DNA of 64,000 nucleotides from assembly GCF_003012815.1 (NCBI RefSeq), contig NZ_PXYJ01000001.1, forward strand, positions 310,001 to 374,000, read 5' to 3'. The translations under genes and the position numbers were made by a program. This DNA comes from Allosphingosinicella vermicomposti. GTDB taxonomy: Bacteria > Pseudomonadota > Alphaproteobacteria > Sphingomonadales > Sphingomonadaceae. Under the pieces are notes generated by a model. It saw only the letters and a program-made list of their open reading frames with translations. It was not told where the DNA came from and made no database searches. Positions 28,872 through 36,449 of this stretch are shown piece after piece; position 1 is the stretch's first letter; each line of letters opens with the position of its first letter.

Positions 28872-29177
28872 ATGTTCGACGTCGCTCCAACCGAGCTTCT
28901 CATCATCGCCATCGTCGCTTTGGTCGTGATCGGGCCGAAGGATTTGCCGCGCGTTATGCGAACCGTCGGCCATTGGGTCGGGCGGGCGCGGGGCATGGCG
29001 CGGCATTTCCGCTCGGGCATCGACACGATGATGCGCGAAGCGGAGCTTGAGGAAATGGAGAAGAAGTGGCGCGAGGAGAATGAGCGGATCATGCGCGAGC
29101 ATCCGATGCTGCCTTCCGCCGAGACCGAGGCGCTTCCGCCGCCTGCTGCCGCATCCGACGAGCCGAAACAGCCATGA
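28872..29177 (+). CDS. tatB: Twin-arginine translocase subunit TatB
   Basis: This 101-aa protein begins [20 protein letters not shown], then [13 protein letters not shown]. The helix-GPKDLP hinge-amphipathic helix pattern is diagnostic of TatB. An acidic coiled region and a Pro/Ala tail follow. TatB binds twin-arginine signal peptides with TatC. Its stop overlaps tatC by 4 bp. Confidence 0.93.
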   Translation: MFDVAPTELLIIAIVALVVIGPKDLPRVMRTVGHWVGRARGMARHFRSGIDTMMREAELEEMEKKWREENERIMREHPMLPSAETEALPPPAAASDEPKQP

Positions 29178-29944
29178 AGGATATTGACGACAGCAAGGCG
29201 CCGTTGATGGAGCATCTGATCGAGCTCCGCCGCCGCCTGGTTTGGTCCCTTTTGGCCTTGTTCGCCGCCTTTGGCGTCTGCTTTTACTTCGCCGACCATA
29301 TTTTCGCGTTTCTTGCCCAGCCACTTGTCCATGCCTTCGGGCCGGGGCAGGGGACATTGGTCTATACCAAGCTCTATGAGGCGTTTTTCGTCGAGGTGCG
29401 GGTGGCTTTGTTCGCCGCGTTCTTCCTCGCATTCCCGGTCATCGCCAACCAGATCTGGGCGTTCGTGGCGCCGGGCCTCTATGCCAATGAGAAGAAGGCG
29501 TTCCTGCCCTTCCTGATCGCCACCCCGATCCTGTTCGTGATGGGCGGCGCGCTGGCTTATTATGTGGTCATGCCCACCGCGTTCAAATTCTTCCTGCAAT
29601 ATGAAGGCAATATCGGCGGGATCGAGCAGCAGGCGCTGCCCTCGATCGGCGACTATCTCTCGCTCGTCATGCACTTCATCCTCGCCTTCGGCATCGCGTT
29701 TTTGCTGCCGGTGCTGCTGATGTTGCTCGAGCGGGCAGGGATCGTCACGCGGCAGCAGCTCGCTGGCGGGCGCCGCTATGCGATCCTGATTGCATTCGTG
29801 GTTGCAGCGGTCGCGACGCCGCCCGATATCCTGTCCCAGTTCATGCTCGCGATCCCGCTCATCCTGCTTTACGAACTTGCGCTAATGGCGATCTGGTTCA
29901 CCGAAAAGCGCCGAGAGCGGGCCGCGCAAGAGAGCGAAGCCTGA
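29174..29944 (+). CDS. tatC: Twin-arginine translocase subunit TatC
   Basis: This 256-aa membrane protein starts at ATG 29174 in an ATGA overlap. It has about six membrane helices. Conserved blocks are [15 protein letters not shown] near the N-terminus, [20 protein letters not shown] and the late [13 protein letters not shown]. It is the signal-peptide receptor of the Tat pathway. The next gene starts at its last base. Confidence 0.95.
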   Translation: MKDIDDSKAPLMEHLIELRRRLVWSLLALFAAFGVCFYFADHIFAFLAQPLVHAFGPGQGTLVYTKLYEAFFVEVRVALFAAFFLAFPVIANQIWAFVAPGLYANEKKAFLPFLIATPILFVMGGALAYYVVMPTAFKFFLQYEGNIGGIEQQALPSIGDYLSLVMHFILAFGIAFLLPVLLMLLERAGIVTRQQLAGGRRYAILIAFVVAAVATPPDILSQFMLAIPLILLYELALMAIWFTEKRRERAAQESEA

Positions 29945-31659
29945 TGGCCGCGCGGGGCCTGCCCTTCGTCCGCGCAGAGGAAAAGGGTGGCCCGGATTGG
30001 ACGCGTCCCTTTCCTGTCCGCCACGACGGCAAGGTCACGCCGTTGATCGAGGCTGCGGACATGTTTCCGGCGCTCGAAAACCTTGTGCTGGATGCCAAGA
30101 TTTCGGTCTGGATGTCCTTTCGCGTCTTCGATCCCGACACCAAGCTCCGTTCCGATCGTGCGAAAGCGAAGGGGCTGGAGGATTGGTCGGCGCTGCTGCA
30201 TGACGCGGTGAAACGCGGTGTGGAAGTGCGCATCCTGCTGGCCGATTTCGAGCCGGTGCTAGCCGATTATCTCCATGCCGGATCCTGGTCGACCTATCGC
30301 CGCATCCGCGCCATCATCGACGAATTGGATGAGGAGGAGCGTCCGCGCCTCCAGCTTATGGTCGTGCAGCATGAAGGGGAGATGGGTTGGGGAATACGTC
30401 AGGCGCTTCGCTTCGCTTTGCGATCCCGCATACGCAATGTGGTCGAGGGCCTGATCGCGGCGAAGAAGAGGGACGATGGCGGGTTCGATACGCGTCCTGG
30501 TTTGTGGCGTTACCTGAGCTGGGAGAAAAACAAGCCCAAAGCGTGGAAGGCTGGCCCGCCGCCACGTTTGTGGCCTGCGACCTATCACCAGAAAGCGGTG
30601 GTCGTGGACGGCGGCGTTGCCATTGTCGGCGGCATCGACCTCGACGAGCGGCGCTGGGACGACCGGCGGCACCGGCAGCGCACGGACCAGACCTGGCACG
30701 ACATTTCGGCCCGGGTTGAAGGCGCGGCGGCGGCTGACGTCGCCCGGCATTTCAAATTTCTGTGGAATCGCGAGCTGCCCCGCTATCGTGAGATCGTCGC
30801 CGGATGGACCGATGGATGCGGGCGCGAATTGATGCTCGATCCGCTTACACCGGTCGGTGCGCTTCCAAAGCCCGAGGCTGTGAAGGGGAATGCGGAGGTT
30901 CAGATCGTCCGCACGCTGTCCGTCCGCTCCCCCTTACCCTTCGCGATTGGGCCTCGCCAACGGGTTCGCGAACTGAAGGCCGCCCACCGCAACGTCATTC
31001 GCGCCGCACGCCGCACACTTTATATCGAGGCGCAATTCTTCCGGTCGGACGATGCCGCCAATTGGGTCGAACAGGCCCTTGAGGCGTCGCCCGACCTTCA
31101 GGTTATCGTTCTGATCGCCAATGTGCCCGAAGAAGTGGCGTTCGAGAAGCAAACGGACAATCTTGCCCATCGGCATGGCGAATATCTCCAGGCGCGGGCG
31201 CTTGGCCGCTTGATCGAAAAGGGCGGCGCGGACCGGGTGGGCCTCTTCACGCTCGCCAAGCAGGAAAAGGTAAAGCCCGGGGAGAAGGAGTTCGAGGCGA
31301 CGCGCGGCTCCGCTTATGGATCGGGCGTCATCCATATTCATTCGAAGCTGCTGATCGCGGACGACGATATTTGCCTGCTCTCATCCGCCAATATCAATGG
31401 CCGAAGCTTCGATTGGGACACCGAGCTTGGCTTTATCTGGCGGGAGGAGGGCGGAGCCATTTCCCGCTTCCGCAATGGCCTGTGGCGGCAATTATGGGGC
31501 GGAACGTTGCCCGATGAGCTTGCCGGATGGCGAAAGATGGCGGAGGCCAATCGCAGTGCGAAGCCGGAGGATCGGCGGGGGTTCGTCGTTCCCTATCAGC
31601 TCAACCGCGCCAAAAAGTTCGCGCGCCCGTATTTGTTCGTGCCTGACGATTTGGTGTGA
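29944..31659 (+). CDS. Phospholipase D-family protein with two HKD motifs
   Basis: This 571-aa protein starts at ATG 29944, sharing one base with tatC. The first HKD motif is YHQKAVVVDGG (His215) with GGIDLDERRWDD. The second is HSKLLIADDD (His466) with SSANINGRSFDWDTELG. Both catalytic His-Lys-Asp sets are intact. No signal peptide or membrane segment is evident. It resembles bacterial PLD/eukaryotic-like PLD proteins that hydrolyse or transfer phosphatidyl groups. The substrate is unknown. A terminator hairpin follows. Confidence 0.85.
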   Translation: MAARGLPFVRAEEKGGPDWTRPFPVRHDGKVTPLIEAADMFPALENLVLDAKISVWMSFRVFDPDTKLRSDRAKAKGLEDWSALLHDAVKRGVEVRILLADFEPVLADYLHAGSWSTYRRIRAIIDELDEEERPRLQLMVVQHEGEMGWGIRQALRFALRSRIRNVVEGLIAAKKRDDGGFDTRPGLWRYLSWEKNKPKAWKAGPPPRLWPATYHQKAVVVDGGVAIVGGIDLDERRWDDRRHRQRTDQTWHDISARVEGAAAADVARHFKFLWNRELPRYREIVAGWTDGCGRELMLDPLTPVGALPKPEAVKGNAEVQIVRTLSVRSPLPFAIGPRQRVRELKAAHRNVIRAARRTLYIEAQFFRSDDAANWVEQALEASPDLQVIVLIANVPEEVAFEKQTDNLAHRHGEYLQARALGRLIEKGGADRVGLFTLAKQEKVKPGEKEFEATRGSAYGSGVIHIHSKLLIADDDICLLSSANINGRSFDWDTELGFIWREEGGAISRFRNGLWRQLWGGTLPDELAGWRKMAEANRSAKPEDRRGFVVPYQLNRAKKFARPYLFVPDDLV

Positions 31660-31705
31660 GTGATCTCTATTTAAACTATCGTTAGTCCTGAGGAGTCTCC
31701 AACGA

Positions 31706-31732
31706 AAAGGGCGCCCAAACGGGGCGCCCTTT
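31706..31732. terminator. Bidirectional intrinsic terminator
   Basis: AAAGGGCGCC and GGCGCCCTTT form a GC-rich stem around a CAAACGG loop, with A-runs on one side and TTT on the other. It can end the PLD transcript (plus) and the entericidin transcript (minus). Confidence 0.8.
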
Positions 31733-31754
31733 CTTATTGCAAAAGCCCTTCAGC

Positions 31755-31883
31755 TTAATCGGCGGCGTCTTCAACCGCTTCACCGGCGGACTGGACATCC
31801 TGGCCAACACCTTCGACCGTGTTGCAGGCCGCGAGCGCGAAGCTGGTGGTGAGGGCAAAAAGGGCGATGAACTTCCGAATCAT
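31755..31883 (-). CDS. Entericidin A/B-family small lipoprotein
   Basis: The preferred start is ATG at 31883, giving 42 aa beginning MIRKFIALFALTTSFALAAC. The lipobox LAAC gives a lipid-modified Cys20. The mature part NTVEGVGQDVQSAGEAVEDA is the entericidin signature (NTxxGxGxDV). The open frame extends upstream to 31964 without family support. Entericidins are small outer-membrane-directed lipoproteins often controlled by stress sigma factors. A near-consensus EcfG promoter is upstream. Confidence 0.88.
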   Translation of the reverse strand: MIRKFIALFALTTSFALAACNTVEGVGQDVQSAGEAVEDAAD

Positions 31884-31945
31884 GGGATCATTCTCCTGAA
31901 CAACTCGCGCGCGCCCGATCGTTTTCGGCGTGCGTGCATCGCACC

Positions 31946-31970
31946 AATGTTCGCGCGTTCCCATGGTTCC
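31946..31970 (-). promoter_or_regulatory. Possible EcfG-type promoter for the entericidin gene
   Basis: On the minus strand GGAAC (31970-31966) is followed after 16 bases by CATT (31949-31946), one mismatch from the EcfG -10 CGTT. Transcription would begin about 55-60 bases before the ATG at 31883. Confidence 0.35.
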
Positions 31971-32035
31971 ACGGACGTCATGATATCCGGTGGAACACCC
32001 TACCGACGCGACATGATCGTCAGCGCGGAGAGAGG

Positions 32036-32158
32036 AAAAATCGGAGTTTAGAAAGTTTTGAGCCCGGAGGCGCTACCGGGGGGGGGGGGGAGGTTAGCGC
32101 GTCCGGGCTCATGTCTTGGATAGCGAGAGCGGGGGGGCAAAAGGTCACTATCCAAACT
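32036..32158 (-). ncRNA. Candidate stress-regulated sRNA with two C-rich loops (GsrN-like)
   Basis: Reading the minus strand from a predicted start near 32158, the first element is an 8-bp stem (32148-32155 with 32116-32123, TTGGATAG/CTATCCAA) whose loop carries CCCCCCC. The second is a 16-bp stem with one mismatch (32095-32110 with 32060-32075; arm GAGCCCGGACGCGCTA) whose 19-nt loop contains CCTCC and a run of 13 C. A GGAAC-N17-GTT promoter sits immediately upstream. Caulobacter GsrN is an EcfG-class, C-rich-loop sRNA, and C-rich loops pair with Shine-Dalgarno sequences. The 3' end is unclear: a T-run lies at about 32037-32041, without a classical terminator. Confidence 0.5.
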
Positions 32159-32162
32159 GCAC

Positions 32163-32187
32163 AACAATGTTGGCAGCGGGTTGTTCC
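32163..32187 (-). promoter_or_regulatory. EcfG-type promoter for the candidate sRNA
   Basis: On the minus strand GGAAC (32187-32183) and GTT (32165-32163) are separated by exactly 17 bases, matching the alphaproteobacterial general stress sigma consensus GGAAC-N16/17-(C)GTT. The first stem of the RNA starts 8 bases downstream. Confidence 0.55.
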
Positions 32188-32246
32188 ATACAAAAATGAA
32201 AAAAATTCCGCAAAGCTAAAAAAATCCTAAATGACCCTTATTGCAG

Positions 32247-32273
32247 GGAAACTCTGATGCGGCCGGGTCCGTT
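32247..32273 (+). promoter_or_regulatory. Possible EcfG-type promoter for the 56-aa gene
   Basis: GGAAAC (32247-32252) and CGTT (32270-32273) are separated by 17 bases. The -35 has an extra A relative to GGAAC. The predicted start lies about 17 bases before the GTG at 32297. It diverges from the sRNA promoter 60 bp away. Confidence 0.35.
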
Positions 32274-32296
32274 CACCGGCCTGAAGGAGATATTTC

Positions 32297-32467
32297 GTGA
32301 CCAAGCCGCCAAAATCCACGCCCCATTCCGATCTCGATGGCATCCATGAGGATGAACGGCGGAATATCGATGCTGCGAACGAGGCGGGGCAGGGATCGGA
32401 CGACCTTGCCCGTGCCCGTAAGGAGAGCGTGGCCCGCCCTGTGCCCAGCAATGAACGGGACGGTTAG
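32297..32467 (+). CDS. 56-aa hydrophilic protein in the stress island
   Basis: GTG 32297 is preceded by a near-perfect Shine-Dalgarno AAGGAGAT with 6-nt spacing. The frame encodes 56 residues beginning MTKPPKSTPHSDLDGIHEDE and ending PVPSNERDG. It is charged, without hydrophobic segments or Cys, and looks disordered or helical. Its TAG overlaps the phyP stop tail to tail. No family was recognised. A possible EcfG promoter and the island location suggest a stress-induced small protein. Confidence 0.6.
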   Translation: MTKPPKSTPHSDLDGIHEDERRNIDAANEAGQGSDDLARARKESVARPVPSNERDG

Positions 32468-34029
32468 AGAATCGCGATATTGAGCGAATAGACGCCTTTA
32501 TCGCCATCCTTGTTCATGGCGGTACGAAGCTGGCGGGACAGGCCTGTGACAATGCGTTCGAACCGCTCGGTCAGCGTTTCGCCGCAGGCGGCGTCATCTT
32601 TCAGGCTTTCCGACATGACCGATAGCGCCGCGGTGCCGTCGCCATTGTCGGCGAGCGCGATCATCACGGCGCGGGCCCCGCAGAACATCGCATATTCGAC
32701 GATCTCGGTGATCAGGAAGGCCACGGAGACCGCGACATCCTGCGTGACGTGGACCGGCGCGACGTTGAGCGCGATCGTCATATTGGCGGCCGTGGGCGGC
32801 GCCGTTCCGCGAAGGTTGGAACTCAATTCGGAGATGAGCGATTTCAGCGCGACGCCGCGATTTTGCTCAAGCTCCGCATAATGGTTGCGGTGAACGACCG
32901 CGAGGGCGTCCACGCGGCGCTGGATCGAGGCGTAAGCGGCCGCCACCGCTTCATCCGCCGACCCGCGCGAATGGATATTGAGCAGGGATGCTACGACCTG
33001 CAGGTTGTTCTTCACCCGGTGATGGACTTCGCGCACCAGCTTCTTCTGCCGCTCTACTGCATCTTCAAGATCGGCCTCGTGACGGGCGACGGTACGGGTG
33101 AGGCCTTCAAAGGCGTCACCCAATTCCTGAATCTCGCGCGCGGGGGTGCGGACGAGGGGAAGATAGAATTCGCGGTCGCCTGGCTGATAGGCGGACACCA
33201 CCTTTTGCATCCGGACGAGCGGACGGAGGAGCAACCGGCTGACCACCGCCCAGCCGATGATCGCGGCGCCGATCCACATCAAAACCGGCAGTACGACCAT
33301 CATGAATTCGGTTGCCGTAACGGGGACGGCACCCGCAACCACGCGGAGAACAAGGCCGTCATTGGCGAGTGGCTTTGAAAGCGCGATCGTTTCGACGAGC
33401 GGGCCGGGCCGGAACCCGCTGACCAAACCCATCGACCGTCCGCCCTGTGTCAGGTCCAAGCTGTAATCGGCATCGACCCCCGGCGGGACCGCTAAGCGGC
33501 GAACCAGGTCGACTGGTAATTCCCCCATGCCCTCGACCCGGCCACCACCGCTGAACAGGGTGAAACGAAGGGCTTCGCCCTCGGGCAGAATCTCGATGAC
33601 GGCGCCGGTGCGGTCTAGGCTGGCGGGGATGGCGGGCGCTACGAAATCCGGGGTAGCGCAGCGGGGACGGCCGTCTGGACCATAAAGCGCATAACGGCCG
33701 CTGGTGCCCGCGCTGCTGAGGCGGCGCAGCGTCGCTTCGCAAACCCCGGACCCTTCCGGTGCAAACTCGATCGCGGCATTGGCGGCACGAATGGTGATCG
33801 CGATGCGGGACAAGGCGAAGTCGATGCGCTGCGCGGACAATTCAAGCCGGCCCTGCGCCTCCGCTTCCCGCCGCATCCGGTTCTGGTCGGCGCTTTCGAC
33901 CGAGGCGAAGATCGCGATGACCAGCAGTGGCAGTAAGAAGCCCGCCATGATGACGAGCATCTTCGGCCCGGTTGGAAGCCGGGAAAAAAATGCGAACAAT
34001 CGATGATGGTTGAAGCGAATCACGCTCAA
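32464..34029 (-). CDS. phyP: PhyP-like HisKA_2 sensor with degenerate ATPase domain
   Basis: This 521-aa protein has membrane helices at about 23-43 and 243-263 enclosing a periplasmic sensor region. A HAMP-like linker follows, then a HisKA_2 dimerisation domain EVHHRVKNNLQVVASLLNIH with His336/337. The catalytic half is eroded. The N-box reads ITEIVEYAMF with no Asn, and the DxGxG and GLGL boxes are not recognisable. That fits Sphingomonas PhyP, known as a negative regulator acting as PhyR phosphatase and encoded beside nepR-phyR-ecfG. It lies downstream of nepR on the same strand. The sensed signal is unknown. Confidence 0.8.
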   Translation of the reverse strand: MSVIRFNHHRLFAFFSRLPTGPKMLVIMAGFLLPLLVIAIFASVESADQNRMRREAEAQGRLELSAQRIDFALSRIAITIRAANAAIEFAPEGSGVCEATLRRLSSAGTSGRYALYGPDGRPRCATPDFVAPAIPASLDRTGAVIEILPEGEALRFTLFSGGGRVEGMGELPVDLVRRLAVPPGVDADYSLDLTQGGRSMGLVSGFRPGPLVETIALSKPLANDGLVLRVVAGAVPVTATEFMMVVLPVLMWIGAAIIGWAVVSRLLLRPLVRMQKVVSAYQPGDREFYLPLVRTPAREIQELGDAFEGLTRTVARHEADLEDAVERQKKLVREVHHRVKNNLQVVASLLNIHSRGSADEAVAAAYASIQRRVDALAVVHRNHYAELEQNRGVALKSLISELSSNLRGTAPPTAANMTIALNVAPVHVTQDVAVSVAFLITEIVEYAMFCGARAVMIALADNGDGTAALSVMSESLKDDAACGETLTERFERIVTGLSRQLRTAMNKDGDKGVYSLNIAIL

Positions 34030-34062
34030 TCGCCCATTCCACGCCCCCCTAGGGCGGCAACG

Positions 34063-34266
34063 TCAGCCCAGCTTGCCGAGCAGATCCAGCATTTCAGGCG
34101 GGATATCCTCATTCACCGTCTGCTGATAGACAGAGCGAAGGGCGTTGCCGAGCTCCGGAGAGGACGGCTTCTTTTCCGCAGGATTTGCGTTGGGCGCGGC
34201 ATTTTTATCGGCCAGCCTTTCTTCCTTGCGCCGGCCTTCGCCGTCTTTGTCGTAATGAAAGCTCAA
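34063..34266 (-). CDS. nepR: Anti-sigma factor NepR
   Basis: This 67-aa protein starts at ATG 34266. A polar N-terminal tail is followed by the NepR core ELGNALRSVYQQTVNEDIPP and then MLDLLGKLG. The pattern GxxLRxxY...P...LLxxL is diagnostic. NepR binds EcfG and is sequestered by phosphorylated PhyR. It is transcribed away from phyR, with phyP 33 bp downstream. An EcfG-type promoter lies about 120 bp upstream, implying feedback. Confidence 0.93.
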   Translation of the reverse strand: MSFHYDKDGEGRRKEERLADKNAAPNANPAEKKPSSPELGNALRSVYQQTVNEDIPPEMLDLLGKLG

Positions 34267-34396
34267 AACCTTTACCCCTCGCGGCCGGACCGCGCCCGCT
34301 ATTGATAACGGCCCGGGCCCGGCCGGTTTGATCCGATCGGCCCCAAGCGGACGATGATTTCACAGGGGCGAGATAAATACCCTGCAGTGGCATGGA

Positions 34397-34421
34397 AACA
34401 AAAAACTCAGCCGTTGGTTCC
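34397..34421 (-). promoter_or_regulatory. EcfG-type promoter of nepR-phyP
   Basis: On the minus strand GGAAC (34421-34417) and GTT (34399-34397) are separated by 17 bases. Transcription would start near 34390 and leave a leader of about 120 nt before nepR. This matches known autoregulation of the stress locus. Confidence 0.6.
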
Positions 34422-34555
34422 ATACAGGGTGTGAAGGGCGGGCAAGACCGGTTTCTTCGTGCAGAATTGGTTCAATTGCATGCTCGCGGTCGGGCTTGCA
34501 AAGCAGGGGGCGGGCTCTCAAGTATCGTCCTGTTCATGAAGGAGTCGTAACGAAA

Positions 34556-35353
34556 ATGTCGCTTGGCCAGGAACTCGCGCCTCATCTTCCTTTCTTGCGC
34601 CGCTATGCCCGCGCGCTCACCGGATCGCAGCAGCATGGCGACGCTTTCGTGCGCGCAACGCTGGAGGCGATCGTTCAGGCGCCGGACGATTTTCCGCGTG
34701 ATGTCGACGCCCGCCTTGGTCTCTACCGGACTTTCCACGCCATCTGGTCTTCCGCGAATATCGAGGAAGATCCGGGCGCGGGTTCGGGGATCGAGGATCC
34801 GGAAGATGTCGCCCGCGCGCGTCTCGCCCGCATCACCCCCTTGTCGCGTCAGGCATTGCTGTTGACCGCGATGGAGGGCTTCACGACCGAGGATGCGGCC
34901 TATCTCATCGGGTCGGACGATGAGGATGTCGAACGCTTGGTTGCCGAGGCGCTTCAGGAAATCGAGCGTCAGACCCGTGCCGAAGTTCTCATCATCGAGG
35001 ACGAGCCGATCATCGCAATGGATATCGAGACGATTGTTCGCGATCTCGGCCACACGGTCACCGGCGTCGCCGTCACGCGCGATGAGGCGGTGGCGCAGGC
35101 CCGCGCGCACCGGCCAGGGCTCGTCCTTGCCGATATTCAGCTCGCCGACGACAGCTCCGGCATCGACGCTGTTAAGGACATTCTCGCCGAATTTTCGGTT
35201 CCGGTTATCTTCATCACGGCTTTCCCCGAGCGTCTGCTGACGGGCGAACGTCCGGAGCCGACCTTCCTTATCACCAAGCCGTTCCAGCGTTCAACGGTGA
35301 AGGCCGCCATCGCGCAGGCCTTGTTCTTCGACACGGCAACCGTTCCGGCCTGA
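34556..35353 (+). CDS. phyR: General stress response regulator PhyR
   Basis: The start is ATG 34556 (MSLGQELAPHLPFLRRYARA), with AAGGAG upstream. The open frame extends to 34496, but those residues do not fit the family. It gives 265 aa. The N-terminal sigma-like domain occupies about residues 1-135 (FLRRYARALTGSQQ, LTAMEGFTTEDAAYLIG). A receiver domain follows, with IEDEPIIAMD and phospho-acceptor Asp193 in LVLADIQL. Phosphorylated PhyR binds NepR by sigma mimicry and frees EcfG. It is divergent from nepR. Confidence 0.95.
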   Translation: MSLGQELAPHLPFLRRYARALTGSQQHGDAFVRATLEAIVQAPDDFPRDVDARLGLYRTFHAIWSSANIEEDPGAGSGIEDPEDVARARLARITPLSRQALLLTAMEGFTTEDAAYLIGSDDEDVERLVAEALQEIERQTRAEVLIIEDEPIIAMDIETIVRDLGHTVTGVAVTRDEAVAQARAHRPGLVLADIQLADDSSGIDAVKDILAEFSVPVIFITAFPERLLTGERPEPTFLITKPFQRSTVKAAIAQALFFDTATVPA

Positions 35354-35361
35354 TAACGATT

Positions 35362-35394
35362 GGAACCTGCCGACGCATCTGGCGTTGGCAGGTT
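35362..35394 (+). promoter_or_regulatory. EcfG promoter embedded in a 13-bp hairpin
   Basis: GGAAC (35362-35366) and CGTT (35383-35386) are 16 bases apart, a perfect EcfG consensus. The same bases form a 13-bp inverted repeat (35364-35376 with 35382-35394, arm AACCTGCCGACGC, one G-T pair) around a 5-nt loop, 10 bases after the phyR stop. It may both terminate or protect phyR mRNA and start the downstream transcript. No strong T-tract follows. Confidence 0.65.
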
Positions 35395-35422
35395 TCGAAC
35401 TTACTTATGGGGAGCGGCAAGA

Positions 35423-35557
35423 ATGGATGATCGCCAGCATATCGGTACGACGGAAGCGCGCGCTGGCGCGACGCCACGCATGACGCGGGTCATCCTTTCG
35501 GTCTCGCTCATGCTTGTCGTTCTGCTGTTCGCACTCATCCTTTTCGTCTGGCGTTAA
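35423..35557 (+). CDS. 44-aa single-span membrane protein between phyR and ecfG
   Basis: The start is ATG 35423, with GGGGAG upstream. The peptide starts MDDRQHIGTTEARAGA and ends with one membrane helix from about residue 23 (TRVILSVSLMLVVLLFALIL) and FVWR. A polar N-terminus and C-terminal anchor suggest an inner-membrane tail-anchored peptide. It is the first gene after the perfect EcfG promoter and precedes ecfG by 86 bp, so it is probably stress induced. No family was recognised. Confidence 0.7.
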   Translation: MDDRQHIGTTEARAGATPRMTRVILSVSLMLVVLLFALILFVWR

Positions 35558-35643
35558 ATACTTACGTCAATTTCCGTACTGCCACTCCACTTAAAATAAG
35601 CGAAGAATGGCATATGCTTACCGCCTCACACGGGGGATCCACG

Positions 35644-36288
35644 ATGGTCGGCGATACGCCAGCCGCTACGAGCGAAAATACTGCGCCGGACGTTCTCGTC
35701 CCGCTGCCCGACGATGAATTCAAGGATCAGCTGGCGCAGGTCATTCCCCATTTGCGCGCATTCGGCCGCTCTCTGTCGGGCAGCCGCGACATGGCCGACG
35801 ATCTTGTCCAGGAAACCTTGCTCAAGGCATGGGCCGCCCGCAAGCGTTTCCAGGCTGGCACGAATATGCGGGCCTGGACCTTCATCATTTTGCGCAACCT
35901 GTTCCTCTCGCAAATGCGCCGAGCCCGCTTCAAAGGCGAATGGGACGAGATTACAGCGTCAAAGCTGCTCGCCGCGCCCGCCAGCCAGGATCGGCATGTG
36001 GAGTTGGGCGACATGCAGCGCGCATTGATGCATTTGCCGCAACCGCAACGCGAGGCACTGATCCTCGTCGGCGCGGGAGGCTTTGCCTATGAGGAAGCGG
36101 CCGAAATCTGCGGCTGCGCGGTGGGCACGATCAAGAGTCGCGTCGCGCGTGGCCGTGTCGCGCTCGAGCAAATCCTGAGCGAGGGTAAGTTGCCGTCGCG
36201 TCGCGAACATGAAACGGACGCCGACAAGACCGCGCTACAGAGCATCATGAGCGAGGTCGACGAGCTGAGCCGCGATCGAGAGATTTGA
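35644..36288 (+). CDS. ecfG: General stress response sigma factor EcfG
   Basis: The preferred start is ATG 35644 (MVGDTPAATSENTAPDVL) after GGGGGAT, giving 214 aa. An in-frame ATG at 35614 would add 10 residues. Sigma region 2 includes HLRAFGRSLSGSRDMADDLV and NMRAWTFIILRNLF. Region 4 has LPQPQREALILVGAGGFAYE and the helix-turn-helix CAVGTIKSRVARGR. It directs RNA polymerase to GGAAC/GTT promoters such as those seen around it, and NepR inhibits it. Confidence 0.95.
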   Translation: MVGDTPAATSENTAPDVLVPLPDDEFKDQLAQVIPHLRAFGRSLSGSRDMADDLVQETLLKAWAARKRFQAGTNMRAWTFIILRNLFLSQMRRARFKGEWDEITASKLLAAPASQDRHVELGDMQRALMHLPQPQREALILVGAGGFAYEEAAEICGCAVGTIKSRVARGRVALEQILSEGKLPSRREHETDADKTALQSIMSEVDELSRDREI

Positions 36289-36329
36289 TCGGCTTGCGTT
36301 TCCGCGCTCCACACCCCTGCCATCCAACG

Positions 36330-36417
36330 CCGCTAGCCCTGAGCCTGTCGAAGGACGGTTCCAGTTTGTTCGACGGTTCCAGTTTGTTCCGGGCTTCGAC
36401 AGGCTCAGCCCTAGCGG
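36330..36417. repeat. REP-like inverted repeat, family B, with duplicated spacer
   Basis: The arms CCGCTAGCCCTGAGCCTGTC and GACAGGCTCAGCCCTAGCGG are perfect inverted complements. The spacer contains two tandem copies of CGACGGTTCCAGTTTGTTC-like sequence about 18 bp apart. It lies between the convergent ecfG and the NepR-like gene. Confidence 0.8.
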
Positions 36418-36449
36418 GGTGGGTATCAGGTTTGCTCTGTTCTCAGCCC

